Shown here: one piece after another, positions 35,048 to 43,683 of the stretch
Layout: each line of letters opens with the position of its first letter
How positions within the stretch are numbered: position 1 is the stretch's first letter
NCBI GenBank assembly: GCA_021325315.1
Contig: JAJPHK010000162.1
Coordinates: 1-54,443 of the forward strand
Direction: 5' to 3'
DNA: 54,443 nucleotides
DNA from: Alphaproteobacteria bacterium
GTDB lineage: Bacteria; Pseudomonadota; Alphaproteobacteria; Rhizobiales; Xanthobacteraceae
Notes under the pieces: model-generated
Seen by the model: only the letters and a program-made list of their open reading frames with translations
Databases searched by the model: none
What the model was told of the DNA's origin: nothing
Made by a program: the position numbers and the translations under genes

Positions 35048-35136
35048 GTCATGGCCGGGCTTGCCCCGGCCATCCACGTCTTTGCCGCGCATACCGTACT
35101 AAAGGCGTGGATGCCCGGCACAAGGCCGGGCATGAC
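35048..35136. repeat. Dispersed palindromic element, copy 2
   Basis: An 89-bp element with the same parts as the copy at 29773: GTCATGGCCGGGCTTGCCCC, CATCCACGTCTT, AAAGGCGTGGATGCCCGGC and GGCCGGGCATGAC. The outer GTCATG/CATGAC and inner GTGGATG/CATCCAC arms pair into one long hairpin. Only the central 20 or so bases differ between the copies. It again lies between two convergent genes (MaoC-like and CitE-like). Confidence 0.9.
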
Positions 35137-35141
35137 GAGCG

Positions 35142-36011
35142 CTAGACCAACCCCGCCGCCTTCGCCCGCGCGAGGACGCGCTCGGCATATTTGACGTGCA
35201 GCATGTCGAGCATCTCGCCGTTCAGGTTCGCGACGCCCGCGCCGGTTTCGAACGCCTTTATGATCGCTTGCGCACGCGCGATCGACTCTTTCGACGGTGT
35301 GAAAATCTCGTTCACCGGCCCGATTTGATCAGGATGGATCACCATCTTGCCGAGAAAACCGTCGCGCCGGGCCGCGAGCGCTTCTTTTCGCAGGCCCGCC
35401 TCGTCGCGAAAGTTCGTGAATACGGTGTCGATCGGCGTCACATTCGACGCCACCGCCGCGAACAGCGTAAGCGAGCGCGCAAGCTGATAGGGCATTGTGT
35501 AGTTTCCGTCCTCAAGACGATTCGTCTCAGCCGCAACCTCGGCCGACAGATCCTCTCCGCCCCAGGTCAGCGCTTCCATGCGTGCGCTCGCGCCACGATA
35601 GCTGCCCATTTGAAAGATCGAGGCGGTGGTTTCTGTCGCGATCGGAATGGTCCTGATCGCGCCGTCGGGCAGACCGTTGATCGCCTCGCGCGCGGCCAAC
35701 TTCGCGCCGAGCGCGATCGCATCCGCGCCGCCCCCGCTTTTCGGCAGCATGATGCCGTCCGGCCTTCCCGGTACGACGGCGTCAAGATCGGCGTCGGTAA
35801 GCCCTGTTGAGAGCGCATTCACGCGAACATAGAAGCGCGCCTTTCGTGCTTTCAGCGATTTCAGGTATTCCGCAACGATCTCCCGCGCTTTCGCCTTAGA
35901 GCTTGGCGCGACAGCGTCTTCAAGATCGAGAATGAACGCGTCCGCGCGAGCGCTTTCTGCTTTCGCGAGCTTTTTCTCACTGTCGCCGGGGACGAACAGA
36001 AGCGAACGCAT
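35142..36011 (-). CDS. CitE-like CoA-ester lyase (HpcH/HpaI aldolase family)
   Basis: The 289-residue protein has the CitE-type TIM barrel: MRSLLFVPGDSEKKLAKA, DAFILDLEDAVAPSSK, the arginine in FYVRVNAL, the metal-binding Glu in IPIATETTAS and MEALTWGGEDLSAE, and GFLGKMVIHPDQIGPVNE. This branch includes malyl-CoA, citramalyl-CoA and beta-methylmalyl-CoA lyases; a free citrate lyase beta subunit is unlikely because the alpha and gamma subunits are missing. The start follows the flavin reductase stop by one base (TGACATG). The MaoC-like hydratase next door could supply its hydroxyacyl-CoA substrate. Confidence 0.9.
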   Translation of the reverse strand: MRSLLFVPGDSEKKLAKAESARADAFILDLEDAVAPSSKAKAREIVAEYLKSLKARKARFYVRVNALSTGLTDADLDAVVPGRPDGIMLPKSGGGADAIALGAKLAAREAINGLPDGAIRTIPIATETTASIFQMGSYRGASARMEALTWGGEDLSAEVAAETNRLEDGNYTMPYQLARSLTLFAAVASNVTPIDTVFTNFRDEAGLRKEALAARRDGFLGKMVIHPDQIGPVNEIFTPSKESIARAQAIIKAFETGAGVANLNGEMLDMLHVKYAERVLARAKAAGLV

Positions 36012-36012
36012 G

Positions 36013-36612
36013 TCAGCGCGGCCTCACCATGGTGAAGGTCTCGTCGAGAAGCGAATAGTCGTGATAGCCGCAGCGTGCGATCGGCTTCATCGCGGCGGTG
36101 TCGAGCAAGCCGTGCTTGATGAACTGCTCGTCGATATGGACACCGATTACCTGCCCGAACACAACGTAGGTCTCCGGCGCTTCGCCGGGAAGGTATTGTA
36201 ACGGCACGATCTGCGTGACTTTGCACTCAAGCGCGCAAGGCGAGGCCGCCACGCGCGGCGGCTTCACGAGCACGGACGGAGCGGGCTTGAGCCCCGCCTT
36301 TTCCATCTCGTTCACGCCGTATGGAAAAGTGGCGGACGTCGCGTTCATCTGCTCGCGCAAATCCCAGGTCGCGAGATTGCAAACAAATTCGCCGGTCTCC
36401 TTCGCGTTCGTCACCGAATCCTTGTGGCCTTCGCTCGAAAACATCACCACCGGCGGACGCGACGAAACCCCGTTGAAATAGGAGTACGGCGCGAGATTAA
36501 TTGCTCCTTCCGCATTCATCGTCGTGATCCAGCCGATCGGCCGGGGTGCGACGATCGCCTTGAACGGATCGTGCGGCAAACCATGATTGCGTTTGGCGGT
36601 TTCGTAGAACAT
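36013..36612 (-). CDS. Flavin reductase-like protein (FMN-binding split barrel)
   Basis: The 199-residue protein matches the flavin reductase family: AIVAPRPIGWITTMNAEGAINLAPYSYFNGVSSRPPVVMFSS, followed by KDSVTNAKETGEFVCNLA and LECKVTQIVPL. The family binds FMN and serves monooxygenases or acts alone as NAD(P)H:flavin reductase. It lies between the nitroreductase gene (7 nt upstream) and the CitE-like gene (1 nt downstream), so three genes form one operon. No oxygenase partner is seen nearby. Confidence 0.9.
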   Translation of the reverse strand: MFYETAKRNHGLPHDPFKAIVAPRPIGWITTMNAEGAINLAPYSYFNGVSSRPPVVMFSSEGHKDSVTNAKETGEFVCNLATWDLREQMNATSATFPYGVNEMEKAGLKPAPSVLVKPPRVAASPCALECKVTQIVPLQYLPGEAPETYVVFGQVIGVHIDEQFIKHGLLDTAAMKPIARCGYHDYSLLDETFTMVRPR

Positions 36613-36619
36613 CGCGCGC

Positions 36620-37183
36620 CTATAGATACGTCACGACATCGGAAAGCTTCGGCCGCGGGCGCTCTTCCTGCGCCGCCTTCGGCGTGCCGATGTGGATGAG
36701 ACCGGCCACACGTTCGCCGGGTTTGATTCCGAGCAATTCCAGCGCCGGACGTTCGTAAGCCACCCATCCCGTCACCCAGTTTGCGCCGTAGCCTAGCGCA
36801 TGCGCGGCCACCACAATGCTCATCGCAGCCGCCCCCGCCGAAAGAATCTGCTCCCATTCGGGAATTTTCACATGCGGGCCCGCTTTCGAGATCACCGCGA
36901 TAACCAGCGGCGCATTCGCGAATCGCTCCGGCTCTTTCCGCAGCTGGTCTTCCGTCACTTCGGGATGGGACTTCCGGAAAATCGGCAGGAGCGCCTCCGC
37001 GATCTGTTTCTTCCGTTCGCCCTGCATCACCAGAAAACGCCAGGGCGCAAGCTTGCCGTGATCCGGCACACGCGTGGCGATGGTGAGCAGCGTCTCGATC
37101 TCGGCCGCGCTCGGCCCCGGCTCCATAAGGTCCGGGATGCGCGGCGAGCGGCGCGTCTTCAGGAGGTCGATGGTGCCGGTCAT
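36620..37183 (-). CDS. Nitroreductase-family flavoprotein
   Basis: The true start is ATG 37183 (MTGTIDLLKTRRSPRIPD), giving 187 residues; the open frame further upstream is not coding in character. It has the flavin-binding LLKTRRS, ATRVPDHGKLAPWRFLVM, ILSAGAAAMSIVVAAHALGYGANWVTGW and the C-terminal IHIGTPK segment of the YdjA-like group of minimal nitroreductases. It uses FMN and NAD(P)H; the natural substrate is not known. First gene of the operon with flavin reductase and the CitE-like lyase, and divergent from the exported protein at 37304. Confidence 0.92.
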   Translation of the reverse strand: MTGTIDLLKTRRSPRIPDLMEPGPSAAEIETLLTIATRVPDHGKLAPWRFLVMQGERKKQIAEALLPIFRKSHPEVTEDQLRKEPERFANAPLVIAVISKAGPHVKIPEWEQILSAGAAAMSIVVAAHALGYGANWVTGWVAYERPALELLGIKPGERVAGLIHIGTPKAAQEERPRPKLSDVVTYL

Positions 37184-37303
37184 AGGCTGTCTGTTTCGCG
37201 CTCCCGTAGCATGAGCGCGCCTTTCCAGCCACCATTTACCGAGACAAAAGGCCTTCTTCCAAAGCCTTGCATTCGCCCGAACACGGGTAGAAAAACATGC
37301 GCC

Positions 37304-38407
37304 ATGCCGCCCCGCCGCTTTGCCGCGATCGCAAGCCGTAGCGTGATTTTCGCGCTGTGCGCAGCGTTTCTTTGCACACCCTCCGTACCCGCTTTCGCAC
37401 AGGCAAGCTTCACCGGCCCGAGCGGACTTACCTTTGCACCGCCTCCACCGAATTCGACCCGCCCAGTTCCGCCGGCCGACGTTCCCGAGGCTCCGACGCC
37501 CGTTAACAATCCGCCCGCCGTGGAAACGCACCCGCCGGCCGCGCAGCCCTCCGCCCCCATTCCCGCGCCGAAGCAGGCGGTCCCGCGCGAACCGCACGTC
37601 AATATGCCGACGGTCGCAGCCGGCAAATATCCGCTCGGTGTCTCCGCGCGCTACGCACAAAACGGCCCGCTCATTCAACGCGTGCTCACCTGGCGCGTCT
37701 TCACCGAAAAAGGCGAAGGGGGCATGCCCGCGCTCGTGGCCGAAGCGCAGGACGCCTTTCCGGTTTTCCCGCTCGCGCCCGGCAATTACCTTGTGCACGT
37801 CTCCTCCGGCCTCGCGAGCGCCGCGAAGAGCGTGAAAATCACCAGCGAGCCGAAGAAAGAGACATTCATCCTCCCGGTCGGCGCCCTGCGCGTGCAGGGC
37901 CGCGTAGGCGACCGTCCGATCCCGTCGAGCAAGTTGCGCTTCGACGTCTATGAGGGAAGTTTTCTGCAGCGCGGGGCGTTGGCGAAAGGCCGCATGAAGA
38001 AAAACGATCGCCCGCCTGTGCTCCGAAACGCGAACGGAGGCGATGTCGTGTTTCTCCCTGCCGGCGTCTATTACATCCAGTCGACCTACGGCGAAGGCAA
38101 TGCGCAGATTCAGGCGGACGTACGCATCGAGGCCGGCCGCTTGACGGACGCCACCGTGCATCACCACGCGGCGGAAGTGACGCTCCGGCTCGTCAACAAC
38201 AAGGGCGGCGAGGCGATCGCGAACACCCAATGGTCGGTCCTCACGCCCGGCGGCGACTCGATCAAGGAATCGATCGGGGCATTTCCCACCGTCGTGCTCT
38301 CCGAAGGCGAATATGTCGCGGTCGCGCGCTCAAGCGACAAGACGTTTCAACAGAATTTCAAGGTCGAGTCCGGCAAGGACCGCGAGATCGAAGTGCTGGC
38401 GCGTTAG
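37304..38407 (+). CDS. Exported proline-rich protein of unknown function
   Basis: The best start is ATG 37304 (MPPRRFAAIASRS), 367 residues, with a signal peptide ending PAFAQA. A 70-residue Pro-rich linker follows (APPPPNSTRPVPPADVPEAP and so on). The rest is beta-rich with three similar-looking segments: LTWRVFTEKGEGGMPALVAEAQDA, LRFDVYEGSFLQRG and TQWSVLTPGGDSIKESIGAFP, each followed by a short LPAGxYxVxxxSxxxxxxxxVxVxxGxxxxxxxxL unit (APGNYLVHVSSG, PAGVYYIQSTYG, SEGEYVAVARSS). These look like three repeated carboxypeptidase-regulatory-like beta-sandwiches. A surface or periplasmic role is inferred. No ribosome site is obvious. Confidence 0.75.
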   Translation: MPPRRFAAIASRSVIFALCAAFLCTPSVPAFAQASFTGPSGLTFAPPPPNSTRPVPPADVPEAPTPVNNPPAVETHPPAAQPSAPIPAPKQAVPREPHVNMPTVAAGKYPLGVSARYAQNGPLIQRVLTWRVFTEKGEGGMPALVAEAQDAFPVFPLAPGNYLVHVSSGLASAAKSVKITSEPKKETFILPVGALRVQGRVGDRPIPSSKLRFDVYEGSFLQRGALAKGRMKKNDRPPVLRNANGGDVVFLPAGVYYIQSTYGEGNAQIQADVRIEAGRLTDATVHHHAAEVTLRLVNNKGGEAIANTQWSVLTPGGDSIKESIGAFPTVVLSEGEYVAVARSSDKTFQQNFKVESGKDREIEVLAR

Positions 38408-38544
38408 CGCGGCACATCTCCTTTGCACGCCGCCAACGCGCCGCTGCCCTGCGCGCGGATCGGATAGCCGCAGGGATCGCACGCCGAAAGTGCGAACGAG
38501 GCGGCGAAAAGAGCGAGAACGAAAAGAAGCCTTACCCGACCCAT
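38404..38544 (-). CDS. 46-residue lipoprotein downstream of thrS
   Basis: The minus strand from ATG 38544 to TAA 38404 encodes 46 residues: a lysine-poor but Arg-initiated signal peptide (MGRVRLLFVLALFAASFA), the lipobox LSAC with Cys22, then DPCGYPIRAQGSGALAAC and a short basic end. Cys25 and Cys40 may form a disulfide. It starts 34 nt after the thrS stop and its stop codon overlaps that of the convergent exported-protein gene. It is too short for routine gene calling and its ribosome site is weak, but signal peptide and lipobox are clear. Function unknown. Confidence 0.6.
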   Translation of the reverse strand: MGRVRLLFVLALFAASFALSACDPCGYPIRAQGSGALAACKGDVPR

Positions 38545-38577
38545 ATCGGGATCATAGCGCATTTGCGCCCGAACGCG

Positions 38578-40521
38578 CTATGCCAATCCTTCCGCCCGCT
38601 GCAAATCGGGCGGCACGGCCTCGGCCTTCAGCATCGCAAGCGCGTCTTCCCACGGCATCGACTTCTGATCCGTCGAGCCGAGCCGGCGGATCGAAACCGT
38701 GCGCTCATTCGCCTCCTTCTTGCCGACGACGAGCAATACCGGGATTTTTGCGAGCGAATGCTCGCGCACCTTGTAGTTGATTTTTTCGTTGGCGAGATCC
38801 GCTTCGAACCGCAAGCCCACGCGCGCACCCGTCTGCACCAGTTCCTGCGCATAGCTGTCGGCATCCGAAGTAATCGTGCAAACCATCGCCTGCGTCGGCG
38901 AAAGCCATAGCGGCAGATGGCCGGCATAGTGCTCGATGAGGATGCCGATGAACCGCTCCAATGAACCGAACATCGCGCGGTGCAGCATCACCGGCGTCAC
39001 TTTCTCGCCTGACGGCGCGATATAGAAGGCGCCGAGCCGCCCGGGCATGTTCAGGTCCACCTGGATCGTGCCGCATTGCCAATCGCGGCCGATCGCGTCC
39101 CGCAGCACATATTCGAGTTTCGGCCCGTAGAACGCGCCCTCGCCCTTGTTGAGAGTCCACGCCTTGCCGGATCTCTCCAGTGCCTCCTTCAGCGCGGCTT
39201 CGGCCTTGTCCCAGATCACGTCGTCGCCGATGCGCTGTTCAGGCCGGTCGGAGAATTTGATCCGGACGTCCTCGAAGCCGAAATCCTTATAGATTTCGAG
39301 GAGCTGGTTGTTGATCTTCAACGTTTCTTCCGCGATCTGTTCCTCGGTGACAAACACATGCGCATCGTCCTGCGTGAACGCCCGTACGCGCATCAGGCCA
39401 TGCAGTGCGCCCGACGGCTCGAAGCGATGTACCTTTCCGAATTCCGCAAGCTTGAGCGGGAGATCGCGATAGGACTTCAAGCCGTTCTTGAAAACCTGCA
39501 CGTGGCCGGGGCAGTTCATCGGCTTGATCGCGAAAACGCGTTCGTCGTCCTCGCGCTTTTCCGTGAGAAAAAGCATTTCGCGATATTTTTCCATGTGCCC
39601 GGTCTGGACCCAGAGCTGCGAGTCCATGAGCTGCGGGGTGTTCACTTCGAGATAACCCGCATCCATCTGCGCGCGGCGCAGATATGAAGTCAGTGTCTCG
39701 AACAGGCTCCAGCCCTTCGCGTGCCAGAAGACGGCACCCGGCGCTTCTTCCTGGAAGTGAAACAAATCCATCTCGCGGCCGAGGCGGCGATGGTCCCGCT
39801 TCTCCGCCTCTTCCAGCATATGCAGATACTGGTCGAGCTGTTTCTGATCGGGCCAGGCAGTGCCGTAAATGCGCGTCAGCATGGGGTTCTTGGCATCGCC
39901 CCGCCAGTAGGCCCCGGCCACCTTCATCAGTTTGAACGCGTTGCCGATCTTGCCGGTCGAGGTCATGTGCGGCCCGCGGCAGAGATCAAACCAGTCGCCC
40001 TGTTTGTAGATCTTCAGGTCTTCGCCCGGCGGAATGGCGTCGATCAGCTCGACTTTGAAATTCTCGCCCTTCTCGCGGAAAACCTTCTTCGCCTGCTCGC
40101 GACTCCAAACCTCTTTCGTAAAAGGTTTGTCCTTCGCGATGATTTCCCGCATCTTTTTCTCGATGGCCGGGAAGTCCTCGGGCGTAAAAGGCTCGTTCCG
40201 GTAGAAGTCGTAATAGAATCCGTTCTCGATCACAGGCCCGATCGTTACCTGGGTACCGGGCCAAAGCGTTTGCACGGCTTCGGCTAGCACATGCGCGGCG
40301 TCGTGGCGGATCAATTCCAGCGCGCGCGGGTCGTCCCGCGAGATAAATTCGATCGAGACATCGCGATCGATCTTGTCGGAAAGGTCGGAAAGGACGCCGT
40401 CGAGCGCCATCGCAATCGTGCGTTTCGCCAAAGATGGCGAAATGCCTTTCGCGATTTCCAAACCACTAATGCCGGGAGCGAATTCTCGACGTGCGCCGTC
40501 GGGAAAAGTAACCGTAATCAT
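38578..40521 (-). CDS. thrS: Threonyl-tRNA synthetase
   Basis: The enzyme charges tRNA-Thr. The 647-residue protein has the TGS domain ([20 protein letters not shown]), the editing-like domain with [17 protein letters not shown], and the class II catalytic core: [10 protein letters not shown] (motif 1 region), [10 protein letters not shown] with a zinc Cys, [18 protein letters not shown] (motif 2 region) and [21 protein letters not shown] (motif 3). The anticodon-binding domain closes the protein. All core residues appear intact. No T-box or other leader RNA was found upstream. A tRNA-Thr gene also lies in this window at 10463. Confidence 0.97.
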   Translation of the reverse strand: MITVTFPDGARREFAPGISGLEIAKGISPSLAKRTIAMALDGVLSDLSDKIDRDVSIEFISRDDPRALELIRHDAAHVLAEAVQTLWPGTQVTIGPVIENGFYYDFYRNEPFTPEDFPAIEKKMREIIAKDKPFTKEVWSREQAKKVFREKGENFKVELIDAIPPGEDLKIYKQGDWFDLCRGPHMTSTGKIGNAFKLMKVAGAYWRGDAKNPMLTRIYGTAWPDQKQLDQYLHMLEEAEKRDHRRLGREMDLFHFQEEAPGAVFWHAKGWSLFETLTSYLRRAQMDAGYLEVNTPQLMDSQLWVQTGHMEKYREMLFLTEKREDDERVFAIKPMNCPGHVQVFKNGLKSYRDLPLKLAEFGKVHRFEPSGALHGLMRVRAFTQDDAHVFVTEEQIAEETLKINNQLLEIYKDFGFEDVRIKFSDRPEQRIGDDVIWDKAEAALKEALERSGKAWTLNKGEGAFYGPKLEYVLRDAIGRDWQCGTIQVDLNMPGRLGAFYIAPSGEKVTPVMLHRAMFGSLERFIGILIEHYAGHLPLWLSPTQAMVCTITSDADSYAQELVQTGARVGLRFEADLANEKINYKVREHSLAKIPVLLVVGKKEANERTVSIRRLGSTDQKSMPWEDALAMLKAEAVPPDLQRAEGLA

Positions 40522-40851
40522 TTTTTCCTCTTCTGCTCACTCGCTGCAAACCAACGCAGGTAAGCGGTAGAAAATTTTTCGAAACCTTGAGAATCCGCCA
40601 TTTCGGATTCCGCAAATTTTAGGCGCTCGCAAGATGTTGTGCACGCCGCATTGCAGTAGCGGAATTACAAAAATTCGCGCGCGTTTGCAATTCCCCAATC
40701 GCGACACAATCGATCCGAACGGATGACACAATCTGAAATAAATATCACGCGAACGAGAGAACCGGACCCGTCTGATCAAAAAAAAGCGGAGCCGGCGCGA
40801 AATGCGGAAGCGGTTTTAGTTGCGTAGCAAACCGCCAGACGGGAGAGCGTT
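40522..40851. other. Intergenic region between divergent thrS and TAXI-protein genes
   Basis: A 330-bp AT-richer stretch without a supported gene. It must hold promoters for both divergent genes. The TAXI gene start is preceded by GGGAGAGCGTT, a good ribosome site. The region contains a run of eight A and several short AT-rich runs, but no clear inverted repeat, terminator or T-box-like leader was recognised on either strand. Confidence 0.6.
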
Positions 40852-42063
40852 ATGATTCGAGGCTTGCGGGAGCCTCTGCGCGCGTATTGTGGGACGCGCA
40901 AGAGTATCCTTTGTGGGGTCGCGGTTTTCGCCGCACTCGTTTTCTCCTCTTTCACGGCAAATGCCCAAGATTCGCGGCCGATCAAGACGGCCCGTAGCGA
41001 CCCTGGCGCCGTGCAAAAGCTCGGCGATCAGATCAATCAAAACACGATCGCCATCATATCCGGCAATCCGAATGCCACTTATCTTTCCCTCGCCTACGAT
41101 CTTTCCGCGGTGCTGGATGATGGCGATAATTTCCGCATCCTGCCGGTGATCGGCAAAGGCGGCGGGCAAAATCTCCGCGACGTCCGTTTTCTGAAGGGGA
41201 TCGATCTCGGCATCACCCAATCGGTCCTCTTGAACCGAATGCGGAAGACCAACGAGATCGGCAACATTGACGACAAGATCGTCTACATCACCAAGCTCTA
41301 CAATGAAGAGATGCACTTCATCGTGCGGGCGGACTCCAACATCAGGACGCTGCACGACCTCGAGGGCAAGACTGTCAACTTCAGCGACATTGGCTCCGGT
41401 ACGCAGCTCTCGACCCAGGACATCTTCGAAAGGCTCGGCATCCACGCCCATGAAGTGAACATGGGCCAGGACGCCGCCGCCGTCGCGTTGAAAAAGGGCG
41501 AAATCGACGCCACTATTCTGATCGCGGGCAAGCCGACGGGCTCCACGTCGAAACTGAAAGCGTCGGATGGCTTCCGTATTCTGCCGATCGCCTACGAGAA
41601 GCCGTTGCAGAGCGACTTTCTGCCGGCCGTGCTCACCCACGCCGACTATCCGAATCTTATCAAAGAGGGCGAGCAAGTCGACACCATCGCCGTTGGCGCG
41701 GTGCTGATCGCGTACAACTGGCCGAAGGGCACTGATCGATACAATCGCCTGGTGAGCTTCGTTGATCATTTCTTTCCGCGGCTCGCCGAATTCCAGCGTC
41801 CGCCGCGGCATGTGAAGTGGAAGGAGACGAACCTCGCCGCAAAGCTGCCCGGCTGGAATCGCTTCGCCTATGCCGACGAATGGCTGCAGAAGAATCGGCC
41901 GAAAGTTGCGGCCGGCGGCGACCTTGAGCGCAAGCAGTTCAACGAGTTTGTCGCAGCGCACATGCCTGGCAGTTCGCCGCTCGCCGACGGAGGTTCTTTC
42001 GAGGAACGCGAGCGTCTGTTCCAGGAATTCCTGAGATGGAAGCAAGCGCGTGATCGCCGCTGA
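40852..42063 (+). CDS. TAXI-family TRAP-type solute-binding protein
   Basis: The 403-residue protein has an N-terminal signal/anchor (ILCGVAVFAALVFSSFTANAQ) and the TAXI binding-protein pattern: NTIAIISGNPNATYLSLAYDLSAVLDD, IDLGITQSVLLNRM, DLEGKTVNFSDIGSGTQLSTQDIFERLG and KKGEIDATILIAGKP. TAXI proteins normally feed TRAP membrane subunits, but none is encoded here, so this is an orphan receptor or acts with distant permeases. The C-terminus is extended (EERERLFQEFLRW). It is 39 nt before the Sel1 protein gene and probably cotranscribed with it. Confidence 0.9.
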   Translation: MIRGLREPLRAYCGTRKSILCGVAVFAALVFSSFTANAQDSRPIKTARSDPGAVQKLGDQINQNTIAIISGNPNATYLSLAYDLSAVLDDGDNFRILPVIGKGGGQNLRDVRFLKGIDLGITQSVLLNRMRKTNEIGNIDDKIVYITKLYNEEMHFIVRADSNIRTLHDLEGKTVNFSDIGSGTQLSTQDIFERLGIHAHEVNMGQDAAAVALKKGEIDATILIAGKPTGSTSKLKASDGFRILPIAYEKPLQSDFLPAVLTHADYPNLIKEGEQVDTIAVGAVLIAYNWPKGTDRYNRLVSFVDHFFPRLAEFQRPPRHVKWKETNLAAKLPGWNRFAYADEWLQKNRPKVAAGGDLERKQFNEFVAAHMPGSSPLADGGSFEERERLFQEFLRWKQARDRR

Positions 42064-42102
42064 GAATTCATTTGCGTCGTGGGAAGCCGTGGGAGATCGT
42101 AA

Positions 42103-43299
42103 ATGAGTACCCCAACCAATCCTCCGCATTATCCGACAGAACCGCACTATCCGGCCGAACAAGAAAACCACCACCCGCGTCCACGCATGCCGCGCGGACC
42201 GGATCAGCAAACGATCCCGGACTTTCTGCAACGGCGCGCCGACGAGCTCGCAGGCTTGCCGCCCCGGCAGCGCCCGCCGCGCGAAACCGTCGTGCCGGTG
42301 CTCGACGATCAGGCGATTGCGGAAGAAGCGCCCGGCCTTTCGCCCATCAATCTCGACGAACTCGAGCGCGAAATCGGCCGCGTGACGGCGGCGGCACGGC
42401 CCGCTCGCCGCTCTCTTTCGCCGGAATTTATGCCCCCGCCGCCCTTGCGGCCGAAAGCAAAAGTCGCGGGGGACGGAATGACCGGGTTGGTATTGCGTCT
42501 CGGTCTAGTGACTGGGGTGGTGCTGCTCGCCGTGATGCTGCTCCTAGGGAAGCTCCCCCTTCCTTCGAGCTGGAAATCGGCTTTATCGGCACCCTGGCAG
42601 CATCTCGCCGCACTCGTGCGTCCGTCGGCGCCTGCACCGGCACCGGCCCCGCAACCGCTTCCGCAGCCGCCGCAAGCGGCACTGCCGAGGCTCATGGTCG
42701 AAGGCGCGAACGCCGACAACAGCGACGAGATCGGCCTCGGTGTAAAAATTTCCGGCCGCATCGAAGGCGTGATGGCGATCGTAACCGGTCTCGTGGCCGG
42801 CACGAAGCTCACGCGCGGCCAGCCGTGGGGTGAGAACGAGTGGTTCGTTCCGGCTTCCGAGCTGGCGGAAACGAAGCTGCGCCCGCCTGCCGGCTTTTCC
42901 GGCACGATGCAATACACGGTCGCGCTGAGGATGCCGGACGCGAAAATCGCGGATCGCCAGACGCTTCGCCTGCAATGGTCGCAAGCGCAGAACAGCGCCC
43001 CGCAGCGCAAGCTTGAGCCTGACGAAATCGCCACGATGCTGAGCCGGGGCGAGGCGATGTTCGAGAATGGCGACATCGCCGGTGCGCGGCTTTTGTTGCA
43101 ACGCGCGGCGGAAGGCGGAAGCGATCAAGCGGCGATGGCGCTTGCCGCAAGCTACGATCCGGCTGTGATGAAGAATTTAGGCGTGCGCGGGGTGGAAGCG
43201 GACGTGGAGAAGGCCCGCTACTGGTACGAAAAAGCCAGACAGTATGGGTCCAAAGAAGCGCCCAAACGGCTCGAGTCGCTGGCAAGTCAGGGCCGTTGA
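42103..43299 (+). CDS. Single-span membrane protein with C-terminal Sel1-like repeats
   Basis: The 398-residue protein has a 120-residue Pro-rich cytoplasmic N-terminus (HYPTEPHYPAEQENHHPRPR), one membrane helix LVLRLGLVTGVVLLAVMLLL near 125-145, a Pro/Ala linker (APAPAPAPQPLPQPPQ), a beta-rich domain, and at the end alpha-helical Sel1-type repeats: ARLLLQRAAEGGSDQAAMALAASYDP and ARYWYEKARQYGSKEAPKRLESL. Sel1 repeats bind other proteins. The topology suggests the repeats face the periplasm. It follows the TAXI protein gene. Function unknown. Confidence 0.85.
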   Translation: MSTPTNPPHYPTEPHYPAEQENHHPRPRMPRGPDQQTIPDFLQRRADELAGLPPRQRPPRETVVPVLDDQAIAEEAPGLSPINLDELEREIGRVTAAARPARRSLSPEFMPPPPLRPKAKVAGDGMTGLVLRLGLVTGVVLLAVMLLLGKLPLPSSWKSALSAPWQHLAALVRPSAPAPAPAPQPLPQPPQAALPRLMVEGANADNSDEIGLGVKISGRIEGVMAIVTGLVAGTKLTRGQPWGENEWFVPASELAETKLRPPAGFSGTMQYTVALRMPDAKIADRQTLRLQWSQAQNSAPQRKLEPDEIATMLSRGEAMFENGDIAGARLLLQRAAEGGSDQAAMALAASYDPAVMKNLGVRGVEADVEKARYWYEKARQYGSKEAPKRLESLASQGR

Positions 43300-43332
43300 A
43301 GCGCTCGGCGCGCCGGGGGTGGTGTACTAGTA

Positions 43333-43683
43333 TCAGCCTCCGGCGCGTCCGTTCTTGTTGACCCCGCGCCACCTTCCGTAACGCCACGGCAAATACCAGC
43401 GCGAATTTTTCGGCAGCTCTTTCGGCACGAAATCCAAACCTGACGTGCCGAATGGATGACAGCGCATGATGCGCGCGAGCGTCATCCATCCGCCGGCCCA
43501 CAAGCCGAAGCGCGCGATCGCCTCGTCGCCGTATTCCGAGCATGTCGGCAGATGCCGGCAGCGCCAGCCGATCAGTGGCGAAAGCGTGTAGCGATAGATC
43601 CGGATCAGCCCGCGGCCGAAACGGCGCGGAAGGTCAAAAATGAATCCACGCCCGCTGTGATCCTCGACGCGCGTGACGCTCAC
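43333..43683 (-). CDS. yidD: Membrane protein insertion efficiency factor YidD
   Basis: The 116-residue protein carries the YidD core: IRIYRYTLSPLIGWRCRHLPTCSEYGDEAIARFGLWAGGWMTLARIMRCHPFG with the conserved Cys of RC.. and PTCS. YidD aids insertion of membrane proteins by YidC/Sec and is peripheral on the inner membrane. The start GTG overlaps the stop of the NifU-like gene (GTGA), unlike the common rnpA-yidD-yidC arrangement, and extra basic C-terminal residues (WYLPWRYGRWRGVNKNGRAGG) are present. Confidence 0.93.
   Translation of the reverse strand: MSVTRVEDHSGRGFIFDLPRRFGRGLIRIYRYTLSPLIGWRCRHLPTCSEYGDEAIARFGLWAGGWMTLARIMRCHPFGTSGLDFVPKELPKNSRWYLPWRYGRWRGVNKNGRAGG

Noticed and set aside
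40522-40851. T-box or other leader RNA before thrS
   Set aside because: The T-box core sequence and specifier-loop structure are absent; such leaders are not typical of alphaproteobacterial thrS.
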